Assembly: GCA_907164885.2 (NCBI GenBank)
Contig: OU015503.1
Coordinates: 129,492,877 to 129,556,876, forward strand
Origin: Dolomedes plantarius
Taxonomy: Eukaryota; Arthropoda; Arachnida; Araneae; Dolomedidae
Length of the DNA: 64,000 bases
Direction: 5' to 3'
A program made the position numbers and the translations under genes. A model generated the notes under the pieces. It saw only the letters and a program-made list of their open reading frames with translations, ran no database searches and was not told the DNA's origin. Below are positions 39,255 to 49,498 of this stretch, piece after piece (positions within the stretch are counted from its first letter, which is position 1; every line of letters starts with the position of its first letter).

Positions 39255-39803
39255 TAGAAGTTTTTAGAAGTCATTAATATTCTAGAAATTGCAATAATCA
39301 AAACACTAAATTTGAATAATAATAAATTAATTTTTCAAGTGATAAAAGAAATTTATACTGGTCCTCCTATGACAGTAGTAGGTTGCAATGAGCAACATAA
39401 CATTAATTTAATTCAAAATGTTATTAACTTTTTCCTCATTACGCGCATGCATTTTATATGCAAACAAGAAAATAAAAATTCTCAACTCTGCGCTAATGTT
39501 AAAAAATTAAGAAAACAATCAAAATTGTAAATCACATTATTTATTATAAAATTTAAGCTTTTATATTATATTACTTTTGAATTGAATTATTCTACTCATT
39601 TAATAATTTAACTGAATATCTTTTATTATACCACTAAGAATAACTCTGATATTAAATCTAATTGCATTTCTATTCAATTTGTAAAGTTATTCTCTTGTCA
39701 ATGTCAATGAATAATGTAAATATCTGTAAAACCTGCCATGTATAATTTTTTGTTCAAATTTATCTCTAGTAAATTCTATATCAAGCATTTAATTTTTATT
39801 TTA

Positions 39804-39870
39804 CTAGGGGCTTCGCTCCTAGGCTCGCTACCCTCGCTCCTCTGTTATGGCTAATAGCGAGATACATAGG
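39804..39870 (-). mobile_element. Helitron-type 3' terminus
   Basis: On the minus strand AGGAGCGAAGCCCCTAG|T with adjacent GC hairpin words (GCGAGGGTAGCGAGCC). The extent to the right is not defined. Confidence 0.4.
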
Positions 39871-39926
39871 GATGATTCTCGGGCGATGTAACAGCTTCCA
39901 TCCATTTACTGTTGTCACCCTTAATG

Positions 39927-39973
39927 CGAAGGGCGTTTCAACACTGTTGAATTATCAGCTTTAAAATTCAATT
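39927..39973 (+). repeat. 47-bp direct repeat, copy 2
   Basis: Identical to 39,208-39,254. A Helitron-type end lies between the two copies. Confidence 0.9.
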
Positions 39974-41384
39974 AAAAACCGAAAATTTAAGATATAGACT
40001 TGAAATAAGGTTTATATGAGTAAGAAAGCTTTCAGCTTCCAGATGATGTAAATATTTTCTTTGTAAGATAAAAACTCGAGGAGCATCGATATTACATCCA
40101 CAAAGGGGACGATATTTCTTGAAAAGCTGTGTTTCATTTTTTGATGAAAATATTAGTCTGTTTTAAAATATTTTTAGACAAGAAGAAACTATCACCACAG
40201 CTCCCCCACGCTTTCGCGTATCGGCTATAAACCAGTCATCTGACAGCAACCCCGCCGGCCCGACACGGAAAATTCGGCAAAATTAAACCGCCTCTCAGTC
40301 AGAATCCCGTAGACAATAACAAAAACCACTCCTATTAATGACAATCGCTAGTCTGAACAAAATTTTTTAAAAAAAAACTAGCCCACAAAAAGCCGAGTAA
40401 ATACAAATACATCACCAACAATAATTTGTTAGTAGAGGTATAATAACCTGAAAAAGTTCCGTACCTGTTCCCGTTCCACCTTTAATCACCCATAATTTTT
40501 TTTTTCCACAGAAATTCTTAACACATTGTGAAAGGGAAACAATGATACATTAAATTCTACACAGTAATACAATAATACAGTCTACTATACAATAAATGGG
40601 GAAAAACTTCTGTCAGCTTAACAAAATAGTTCCCCATGACTATAATCATAGTACAATATAAATTTGTAATAGAATTGTAGTGCACAACACTTAGAATTTC
40701 CGTGACAATTCTAACCATAATTACAACAAGTGCAAATTATCATATAATTAACAAGACCAATAGTGCACAATTATATTAATTTCAAAATGTTTCAAACAAT
40801 AATTGCATCACTACTTCGACGCATTATAATAATTTAAACATTAGTGCTTTTGTGCGGCACCCAAATTATAACACAATAAACACGTGAATACCAGGATGGG
40901 AGAAAACATTTAAATTATAGAGCCGTTGGTGTAGTAAATTATTTAAATTATGAACTTTTCTTTTAAAGAAGGGGACCTTAGTTATTTTTTTATCCATAAC
41001 ACCATTTATTAGCGACGAATTCCTCCCTCAACCAACTGCTAGGGGCTGTACCGTTGTGCTAACTTCCTCGACAACTAAAATTTGTACTTTCACTTATACA
41101 CATAGTATAAGCACATTGCTCAACTAATTACTATCTTACTATTAACAGCTGAAGGTAAACAATTGTTAGTTAGCAGACACGGGGACGGGCTAATCTCGCG
41201 AACCGAGCATAGCAGGATATCGCGACTGGTACCGATATACGCGGACGGCCGAGACGCGTGCACTGATGCTATCCTCAACTTTCAAAAATTTAAACTTTTA
41301 TAATTATTCAATTAAAACTGCCGAACTCAATAGCAGAAAAAGTTGACATTCCGGGTGGGCCAGCTCCTTTCCGTTTCTCAAAGT

Positions 41385-41465
41385 TCCGTCGGTGGCTCAG
41401 AGGTATCTCTCCTGACGTCTAATCCTAAGGTCCCGGTTTCGAAACCAGCCGCCGTCGGGTGCAAG
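41385..41465 (+). repeat. tRNA-like SINE head
   Basis: A-box-like GGTGGCTCAGAGGTA and B-box-like CCCGGTTTCGAAACCAG lie at tRNA spacing. The fold is imperfect and the downstream AAGAACATA repeats suggest a SINE body, not a functional tRNA. Confidence 0.45.
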
Positions 41466-41724
41466 AACATATTAGAAGAACATAATTGAAATCCACAAGA
41501 ACATAATTGAAATAAATTTCAAGTACCAGAAATAATTTTAGTTTTAGGAAAGGAGAAGTTAAAGCCTTTAGAATTTTTTTCTAATTCAATGAGCTTTTTT
41601 GTTTAAAATGCAAAATTTGAAAAAGGAAATTTTAAATAATTATTTTTTTTAAATCTAATATATTTTTAAAAGGGAATAAACAGTTTTTAATCTTTAAGAT
41701 ATAAAGCCATTTCATTTTAAATCA

Positions 41725-41758
41725 AAAAAAGCAACACATCGGGTTGCCACTCAGCTAG
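41725..41758 (+). mobile_element. Helitron-type 3' terminus
   Basis: Ends ACATCGGGTTGCCACTCAG then CTAG|T. The 5' end was not identified; the tRNA-like sequence at 41,385 may lie inside. Confidence 0.4.
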
Positions 41759-42683
41759 TTTCTAAATAAACAACGCAAGTATTCAATAATTAAAACAATT
41801 TAATAATTCCCATTGTATTTAATTTTGTTTTAGGGCCATACTTAAATTTAATTAAAAGTCCCCTTATCATGTTGATTAGCAGCAGTGCAGCTCCTAGACT
41901 AAGTATATTGATTGGATACACAAATAGAAATTACATTTGTACTGACTGTATTTTGATATCAATTGTAGCAAATTTCAGAATGTGCACTTCACCCACCAAA
42001 TCCCGGAATAAGCAGTAGTTTTTGTAAGTGTTTGCTCCTATTTGTATATTTCTTTTCTTAGTAGATACCATGTTAATTTGCTATGCCTGACTAAGTATGT
42101 TGTTTAAAGTTTAAATATACCCAGTGACAGCCATTAAGCCTATTACGTTGACAATTTGTCAGCGAAGCCCTTGTAACATTTTATGAAGTCTTACAGCGAA
42201 AGGCGCAATCCTAAAATACCATGACTTTAATTCGTAACAAGTATTAACTTTAAATAAAAGCTGTTTATTTTCAAATAATTACGCATTTCATATACAAGAC
42301 TATTTTTTTTTTTTTTTTTTTTGCTCGTCTGAGACTGCAAAACAACTCGTAATACCCAATTTCCATACGGTAACTACAAATTTGACGAATTCTACATATT
42401 TTAATTTACAAAGTAATCAAAAAATTGACAAGTTTACAATTTCAAAATTATTTTAAACAAACTTTTACACGATTCAAACATATTTAAATCAGGTACAGCA
42501 CCAGAGACCCCCTGTGGAAACAACCAATAGTGAAGTAAAAGTATTAAATTGTTTAGTAGCATTTAAATTAATATAAATAGCTAATTATATATATTTTTTT
42601 ACAAGTACTAGGTGACAAATAAGCATTAAATATTATGAAAACAACTAACATACCGTTTCTAGTAGAATAGTTCCACACGACAT

Positions 42684-42755
42684 CAGCTAGGCCCGAACCC
42701 GGTGCCTCACCCATATAATAACAGCGAAGGTCCAAACCACTGCGCCAGCAACTTC
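42684..42755 (-). repeat. tRNA-like sequence (SINE head or tRNA pseudogene)
   Basis: Minus strand: A-box TGCTGGCGCAGTGGTTTGGA and B-box GCACCGGGTTCGGGCCTAGC at about 30 nt spacing. The acceptor ends do not pair convincingly. Confidence 0.5.
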
Positions 42756-42979
42756 GATCACATATACAACTAAAAGGTCTTATAACGAACATACCAGCAA
42801 ATGGCACAGTTAATTGGTTAAATTTAGCTAAAAATAATCAGTGTCTAACAATTAAAGGAGGCAATAAATCCCAAGATATTTGTTTTTAATAAGAATCATA
42901 GTTAAATTTTTCCCAAAAAATGCCAGTTTCATATTATTTTTCAGTAGTTAAGTACCATAACGCACCATTAAATTAGAAC

Positions 42980-42981
42980 TA

Positions 42982-43009
<28 letters not shown>
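42980..43009. repeat. (TTTA)n and nearby (TA)n microsatellites
   Basis: About seven TTTA units; a TA tract follows at 43,207-43,234. Confidence 0.85.
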
Positions 43010-43012
<3 letters not shown>

Positions 43013-43205
43013 TATTCTACGGACATAAGTAGTATTGAGATGTAAGTAGATATTAGATATAAGTAATATTGAGGTATATACTATTACCAAATAAGTTGAA
43101 TACACATAAGTTATTCATTAATACATAGAATTTGAATCATTAGAATTATAAAGTCGAATGTAATAAATCCGACACTTAACAAGAACTGTAGACAATTTTG
43201 CATAA

Positions 43206-43236
<31 letters not shown>

Positions 43237-43361
43237 TTACAAGCACAAAGCCCAGGCAAGGGAGCGTACAAACCAGCAACTAACTATCAAGACTCTGATA
43301 AGTTATACAGTGTAAACAATATAAATAACTTTGCCTAAATAAAAGAGTTAAAACCACCTAG

Positions 43362-44024
43362 TTATTGTTTCATTATTGAGTTTGTACACACAGCAACACC
43401 AAGAGGAAGAAAGAAGAAATGGGAAAGCAAAACGAGAAAATCAAACAGGAAAAGGATAATGCTGGTCCAAAAGCACCGAGACAATTTTGCATATATATTT
43501 TTTACAATAAAAATCGTTAAAAATCTTTTCCTATCCCAGTTTAGAGCATTAAAAGGTGAGTTCTGTATTGTATTAAGTCCGGGCATTGAAATAAAAAATG
43601 TTCTACAGTTTGTAAAGATTGGCAAGTGCACTGATCAGATTTGTTGTGGTAACTGCCAAAGGCACCATGACCTGTGATGGCTTGAAATGAATCTTTCTTT
43701 CTTGACTTGACTATAAATTTCTTTGACCACTCTGCCCTTCGTGCTGGTGTCCCAACAATCCTGCCACCTTCTCATTTCTTCCTTTTTTAATAAATTTTTG
43801 ATTTTGTTTCTTGTCCATTTGTATTTATGATTGATGTTCGCTAATTTCGTAGCCTCTTTCGCTGTTGCATCCGCTTCTTCGTTCTCCTTAATTCCAATGT
43901 GTGCTTTTACCCGGTGAAATTTGATTACTAATTTATTATCTATAATTTTCTGTTTGATATCATTTATTATATCTCCTTTATCGTTTAATGTGTTAAGTGC
44001 ATCTAATGCACTACGAGAATCCAT
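43362..44024 (-). pseudogene. RNase H domain and Cys-rich tail of non-LTR pol
   Basis: Begins MDSRSALDALNTLNDKGDII (the catalytic D in DSRSAL), then FHRVKAHIGIKENEEADATA, the H-x-GI-x-NEEAD motif of RNase H. A break near 43,635 moves to a frame with TNCRTFFISMPGLN, matching the Cys-rich tail. The first RNase H acidic residue lies in the broken sequence just upstream (44,025-44,147), which has three near-copies of TAATATATAATCTAT. Confidence 0.8.
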
Positions 44025-44147
44025 GTAAAGATCACCCTTTTTGATATATGTACTTAATATATAATCTATTGCCGTAATATATAATCTATCGCGTTCTTAA
44101 TATATAATCTATCGCGTGTAATTCTGCTGTATGGGAGTTGGTACCTT

Positions 44148-45487
44148 CTATTCTTTCCATGATCTTCTTCTGAATATTTTCGTTCTCGTAAACCACCACT
44201 CCAGAACCCGTTTTCTGATCCTTTTTTGATCCATCAGTATATATTCTAATATTTGACTTGGTCCGAGTTGTTTATCCCACTCAAATCTGACCAATTCATT
44301 CACTTTCCTAATATTTCTAGTTCTAGTGCATGTATTATTAATATTGTAATTATATCCATTAATTTCAATTCCCTTTTTGTTATCATAAAGATTAAATAAT
44401 TGTTTAATTGTATTAGCTTTAAGGTTTAATGGCACACACCCTGCCAGCACATTTAATGCATCGGTAGACACCGTTTTATAGCATTTAGTGATGAATAATA
44501 GATAGGGTCTCTGTATTTGCTTTAATTTACTATTGATTTTTCCATAGTCTCTATACCACACTTCTGCAGCATACAGTATGATTTTTTTTCAATTATTGTT
44601 TTATAAATTTCCTTTATTATCTCAGGCTTGGCTCCCCAAGTTTTTTTAGATATTCTATTTAACTTGTAAAATAGTCCCAGAGCTTTCTCGTTAATCTTTC
44701 CTAAGTGTCCCATAAAGTTGAGTTTAATGTCAACGAACGCTCCCAAATATTTAATTTCTTTTTGATAGTTAATAGTGTCATCTCCGATTTTAATGGTTGG
44801 TTTTCTGGCGATTTGACCTCTGCTAGGGACAATGGTGTAGCAACACTTCTCAATATTGATTTTCAATTTATTTTTGGCTATCCAGTCATGACATTGGCCT
44901 AGAGCTTCCGCAGCATAATTAGTAAATCTATATACAACAGGTGAGTTGATCAATATAATTAGGTCATCAGCAAATGCTTGAATCTTGACATTTCCTTTAT
45001 TGTTGAATTCGGTAAGCAAGTCATTAATGAATACAAGTCAGAATGTTGGACCCAGTGAAGAACCCTGCGGTACGCCGATATTATAATTGAACCCCTTTTT
45101 CGTAATTATTTTTCTGTCAGTCAGATAACTTATCAATATACCCATCAAATTTTTTCCAGATTAAGACTTTTTAGTTTGTTGATAAGGATATTTTTTGACA
45201 GTATTAAAGGCGTTCTGTATGTCGAGTGATATAATGCAAGTATGATTCTTGTTTTCTTTATTTTCCTTAATATCTGTTAATATTTTGTAAAAGGCATGAG
45301 AAGTGCTGGTGTCTCTTCTGAACCCATACTGTTTATCAGATAGTTCCATTTTAGTTTCTAATAGAATGATCAGTCTATTTGTTAATATTTTGTCCAATAT
45401 TTTACCCATTACGGGCAATAGACACATGGGCCTGTAAGAGCCAGCCTTCTTTAAATCTTTGTTTGGTTTCGGGAAATAAACGACCAC
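44148..45487 (-). pseudogene. Reverse transcriptase of non-LTR retrotransposon
   Basis: Three consecutive frames. 45,487-45,161: VVYFPKPNKDLKKAGSYRPM, CLLPVMGKILDKIL, DKQYGFRRDTSTSHAF and the motif-A region SLDIQNAFNTV. 45,019-44,522: motif-C AFADDLIILI and KYLGAFVD. 44,561-44,148: thumb region up to RKVNELVRFEWDKQL. These are the ordered RT motifs 1-7 of the family. Frameshifts near 45,150 and 44,560 make it inactive. Confidence 0.88.
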
Positions 45488-45579
45488 CGTTTTTTTCCAT
45501 TTTTCTGGAAAGTATTGCTCTTTTAAACATCTGTTAAACAGGTACTTTATTAAATTTTTATTACTTTTATAGACCTCTT

Positions 45580-45981
45580 TTATAATGTTGATTGTAAACC
45601 CGGGGCCTTATCTTTAGTGATAGTACCTATTATGTAGTGAATTTCATTGATAGTAATATCATTATAACTTTGATTCTCTGTAGTCCCTGAGCTCATATGT
45701 TCTTGTGTCTCCTCTATATTACTGTTATTGTATTCCTGCTCATATTTAAAATGATGTAAGGTAAGAGCTTCTTGAATGTCATCAAATTCTTCCAGAAGTT
45801 CTCCTTCCTCCTTTTGAATTGCCTCTAGGGCTTTTACTTTCTGCTCCCTCACCAAGCTTTTTATTTTACCATGCGGATCTTTTATGGTTAGGCTTTCTAA
45901 ATAGTCTTTGAACGCTTTTTTCCTAGTCCTTTTAATATTTCTCATATATAACGCTTTTTCTTTTTTATAAATTAATTTCAA
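45580..45981 (-). pseudogene. Linker between endonuclease and RT
   Basis: A 133-codon frame, Lys/Glu-rich, with IHYIIGTITKDKAPG near its end. KDKAPG is the conserved KAPG motif that opens the RT domain in this group. It shifts frame just before the next RT block. Confidence 0.75.
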
Positions 45982-46399
45982 TTTATTTCTCTCTATAATA
46001 TTTTGTTCTTTTTAAGCTCTTTTCCTTAGTGCTCTATTAGCCTCTAAATCTCTGGTCCACCAAGTAGCTTGATTTTTATCTCTTTTCATAATCTTCTTTC
46101 TGTGTCTTACGCATAACTGTGTCGTAATTGTATTTATATCGTCAACAATTTCATCAATAGTTTTTTCACTTTTATTTTCTGCTACTTTTCTTATTTCACT
46201 TTTTAATTCTAACTAATGTAGCTGTCTAATATTGCTCTTTTTGGTTGTATAAGTTGTTTCCTTATTCATGATTTCAAACACACGGTGTAAATAACTTCGT
46301 CTATGACATTCCAGTTTTTTATTCTCTCCTCCTCTAAGCCAATGGCAATAGTTAAATCAGGCCCAAACGGACCATCATAAGTGGGGAGACTCTCTGGGC

Positions 46400-46512
46400 T
46401 GTTTCGAATTATAGCTTTCTTGTTAATCTGATTACCTCTTCTCCCCTTCTATCTGTAGGTCTGTTTCCCCAAATGAAGGACTTCGCATTTAGATCGCCCA
46501 TTATGATAATTT
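46400..46512 (-). pseudogene. C-terminal part of apurinic-type endonuclease
   Basis: Reads IMGDLNAKSFIWGNRPTDRR then GEEVIRLTRKL and a stop. GDLNAKS-x2-WG is the conserved GDFNAxxxxWG block of the non-LTR endonuclease. Confidence 0.75.
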
Positions 46513-46529
46513 TGTTGTTTAATTATTTA

Positions 46530-47128
46530 ATTGGGTCCATTGTGGTTCCATTCGGTCAGTCTCTGCGCTCTCTTGCCCAGGCAAGACGAGCAGCCCGATG
46601 GCGAGTATAGAGCAATGGTACTCTCGTAGGTCGACTACTCCCGAAACCCATTCGGTGAAGCGAGCGTTGCACAGTCCGTTTGCTGACTGTACGACTGGCA
46701 CCGTCATTAAACTGGGTGGTAATTTGAGCTAATGTTTGGCTTCGCTGGCTACGTACAATATATCTGAGCCGTCTCTCACCACGCACTGTCAAGGCTAATT
46801 GTCCTTTGCAGTTTGCCCGATCGCTAGTTTTTTTTCACCATCCATGTATTCTTGGTATACTCTTGACACTGTCGACCTTGAAAATCCTAGCTGTCTGACG
46901 ATTTCGGAAATTGAATGGCCCATGCGTCGCGCACCTACGATTTGTCCGCGATCGAAGGCGTCTAAATCAGGCAGTTTACCCATACTGGCAATTCCAACAA
47001 CTAATTCAGAACAACCACAGTACGAGCTATATATGCAGTTACCACAGCGCCCTCACTTGCGCATACATGATGCGCAGCGCTACACAATTTGCATAGGCTT
47101 TGCTACCCCTAATTCAGTGGCACTTCAG
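46530..47128 (-). mobile_element. Truncated Tc1-type transposon with HTH region
   Basis: The 5' end abuts TA at 47,129. The minus strand encodes MGKLPDLDAFDRGQIVGARR with SISEIVRQLGFSRSTVSRVY (first HTH, 46,983-46,795), then a frame with SQTLAQITTQFNDG and SKRTVQRSLHRMGF (second HTH, 46,792-46,556) and LAWARERRD. The catalytic DDE part is absent; the sequence ends where the non-LTR element starts. Confidence 0.8.

Positions 47129-47130
<2 letters not shown>

Positions 47131-47162
<32 letters not shown>
47131..47162. repeat. (TA)n(TG)n microsatellite
   Basis: A compound dinucleotide tract exactly between the Tc1 end and the LTR. Confidence 0.9.
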
Positions 47163-47164
<2 letters not shown>

Positions 47165-47403
47165 AGCACAGAGACACGGACACAGGCTCGATATGAAACG
47201 TTTAATGATATCCAAATCTAGTCTAGGGGCAATATTTACAGAGGGGCAGCATTTACAGTTTGAAAATTAAGGGGGAAAGTTCGCGTCTCTTGCTCAGTCA
47301 TATCCTAACAACCGTTCAGCGGCGTTTCTCCATCGAGTCGTTATCGTCTCCATCGGGCGCTATCGTTGGTTCAAGTCGGCGCATGCGACATCTCCACATC
47401 GCA
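47163..47403 (-). repeat. 3' LTR of the retrotransposon
   Basis: Near-identical to 51,069-51,319 for most of its length; it carries small indels (for example, it lacks the CTCATGGCGGA stretch and the segment around CGGCTAACTCCTCGC). Confidence 0.88.
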
Positions 47404-47879
47404 CTCGGTTCATCCTGGCGGGACAGCAGGTATGTGGACAGAACAGACAGTAACTACAAAAAAAATAATAAAAAGAAAGAGAGAGAAACGAAAGTAGAAG
47501 AAATGTTCTCCGAAAATCCTCTCCACAAACACACCGACAAAGTCGCTTGGACGGTCTCATTTGCATCAGTTGACATGAAAAGAAAATTTTCATCACAGGT
47601 GTAACGACGAGATGGAGTTGGCACCCCATCAAAGCCAGCATCCAAAGCACGTGCAGGTAACATCATATTAGCAGCGTGTCGACGTCACGTTTTCAAACAT
47701 CACAAGTTCATCATCATTTGTTAGCATCACAATTGAAAAAATAAGATGTCGTCCAATCGAACAGTTCAGAGTGTCTTAGAGATTCAGTTCAGAAATGAAT
47801 TTGAAAGGAATGAAGATTGTTCTTGAATAATATATGGATTAAACACAAAAAGTAATGTTCAAATAATATAATGAAGGTA

Positions 47880-48240
47880 CTATGACGACCATTTTTTCAT
47901 GTAATCACTGGCCGTAGACGTTAGGTTTGGTCCATCATGTGACCCGACTTTTTCAACTTGGTATCTGTCATTCGGAAGCACTTTGTAAATTATATCTGGG
48001 TCGCAGTTTTTGTCCAGTGCCAAATTGGCTACAAGATCACCAATGTTATAAATCGATGGCGATTTGCGATGTTTATCAAAGTTTTTCTTGTCACTCACTT
48101 GTAACTTCTCAATGTTTTTCCTAGCTTGAATACGTAGCTCGTTTCTGTCATTAATCATATTATTCACTTAATATTTGTTTAATTTTAAGGTCTTCCTTGT
48201 TTTTCATTTTTATGCCAATTAATCGTTCGAAGGGAGTATA
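47880..48240 (-). pseudogene. Integrase C-terminal tail
   Basis: Starts YTPFERLIGIKMKNKED directly after the myosin-like DDELQLTDATK. It then shifts frame near 48,165 to INDRNELRIQARKNIEKLQV, with YNIGDLVANLALDKN, KVLPNDRYQVEKVGSHDGPN and DYMKKW near the end. These are the TPFE-x-L-x-G, R-x3-Y-x2-GDLV and terminal YMKxW motifs that close Ty3-type pol proteins. The catalytic DDE core is absent. Confidence 0.82.
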
Positions 48241-49498
48241 TTTGGTAGCATCAGTTAACTGTAATTCATCATCAAGTTCTTCAATTTGGTGTTTTTGCTC
48301 TTCCAACTTGCCTTCAAGAATACATTTAGGTTTCTCCAATTCTGAAGTCCTTTGACAATTAACTAATTCATTTAATTCAGCTTGGAAATGTTTCTTAGTC
48401 TTTTCAAGTTCTTCAACCTCTGACTGAAATTTTTTCTTTGATTTATCCAGTTTTACGTGAACAATTTGCATATAATCTAATTAATTTGTGGTGCAGTATA
48501 CCAATATCTTTGGAAATCGCCTTCTTTTGTTCTTCTAACAAAGCAAAAGTATATGCTTCCTCTTCAGCTTTCTTTTTATATTCTGCAATCTGGACATTGG
48601 CAATAGCTAACTTTTTCTCCAAGTATTTTCTTGCTTCTACTGCTTCCTCAACGTGCTCATGTAAACTTTCACGTTCACTTTCAAGCTTGCCTTTAGTCTT
48701 CTCTAGAGCAATTTTAGCTTTTTGCACTGAATCTAACTGTTCCTTTAATTTTTCAGTGGCTACTGTATGTTTCTGCTTTAAATCACGAATCTGATTTTGG
48801 TGTGCAGTAGTTTCGACTTCCAAGTTCCTCTTTAAAATATTGAGTTTTTCCTCCAATTTAGTTCGCAAAGCTTGTTGTGTAGCTGTTGAATCCATAGAAT
48901 CAAGAAGTTTATTCCTCATAGCTTCTAAATCCTCACTTAAGTTTCTTTTCTGCTTTTCAGACATTGCTAAATCTTCTTGTAACTGAATCAATTGAGATTC
49001 CAAAGCTTTTTGTTTCTTTTCAGCTTCTTTGGCTTGAGCATTCAGTTCATCCTTAACTAACCGAGATTCTTCCACTTCTCGCTGAAAATCTTTCAACTGA
49101 CTCTGCAATGTTTCGAGTTGGTGGGTTTGGTCAGTAATCATTGTAGCCTCGCTACATGAATCGTGAAGCCCATGAAGATCAACACTGTTTATCGTTATTG
49201 GATAAGACATATAATTAGTTGGTGTAGGGACATGTAAGGCGTCATTAGGTGGAGTAGTTTCCAAAGAATTTGCAGTTTTAGGACATTCTGAATAGATGTG
49301 TCCGAAATTTTGACAGCCATAAAATCTTTTTCCGCGGTCTCGATTGTGCCATTCAGAACTTTTGTGTCCTTGCATGCCGCAAGAGTAGCATGTAACCATA
49401 GGAGTGTTTCCAAGACAGAAATTGTCTTTTTTAACACTAGTTTTATCATCAAATTTCACAAATGGCTTTTTGTAATTACCAGTTGAACATTTTTTCAT
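48241..49498 (-). CDS. Zinc knuckles, protease stub and myosin II rod-like coiled coil, fused
   Basis: A 351-codon open frame (49,498-48,443), continuing after a shift in 48,471-48,160. Residues 37-72 carry two CCHC-type knuckles, each with a Cys replaced (CYSCGMQGHKSSEW; FYGCQNFGHIYSEC). Residues 101-124 (INSVDLHGLHDSCSEATMI) look like a retropepsin start with the catalytic D-T/S-G changed to DSCS. From about residue 127 the sequence is a long coiled coil with specific non-muscle myosin II rod blocks: KDFQREVEESRLVKDEL, LESQLIQLQEDLA, DSMDSTATQQALRTKLEEKL, NILKRNLEVETTAHQNQIRD, VEARKYLEKKLA, and in the next frame KLEEQKHQIEELDDELQ. The joins to retroviral-type sequence are in frame. Compared with myosin, the first block comes from near the rod C-terminus and precedes blocks that normally lie upstream of it. 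Whether the fusion is expressed is unknown. Confidence 0.8.

Larger units (their letters stand above)
39135..43259. other. Transposon debris right of the THAP exon
   Basis: Contains a 47-bp direct repeat, two Helitron 3' ends facing opposite ways and two tRNA-like heads (separate entries). No further THAP exon could be supported. Confidence 0.5.
43260..46515 (-). mobile_element. EN-RT-RNase H non-LTR retrotransposon, 5' truncated
   Basis: Minus-strand order endonuclease end (46,510-46,400), linker, reverse transcriptase (45,487-44,148), RNase H (44,024 and downstream). The frame is broken many times. This gene order is that of the I/R1/Jockey-like group with C-terminal RNase H. The 5' part, including most of the endonuclease, is missing where a Tc1 fragment now adjoins. 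Confidence 0.85.

Noticed and set aside
42684..42755. Functional tRNA gene
   Set aside because: A- and B-boxes are present, but acceptor-stem pairing and a convincing anticodon arm were not found; called SINE-like instead.
46799..47221. 140-codon plus-strand frame
   Set aside because: Antisense of the Tc1 HTH region, ending in a dinucleotide repeat.
48438..48794. Plus-strand 118-codon frame
   Set aside because: Antisense shadow of the myosin-like coiled-coil frame; composition follows from the Lys/Glu-rich opposite strand.
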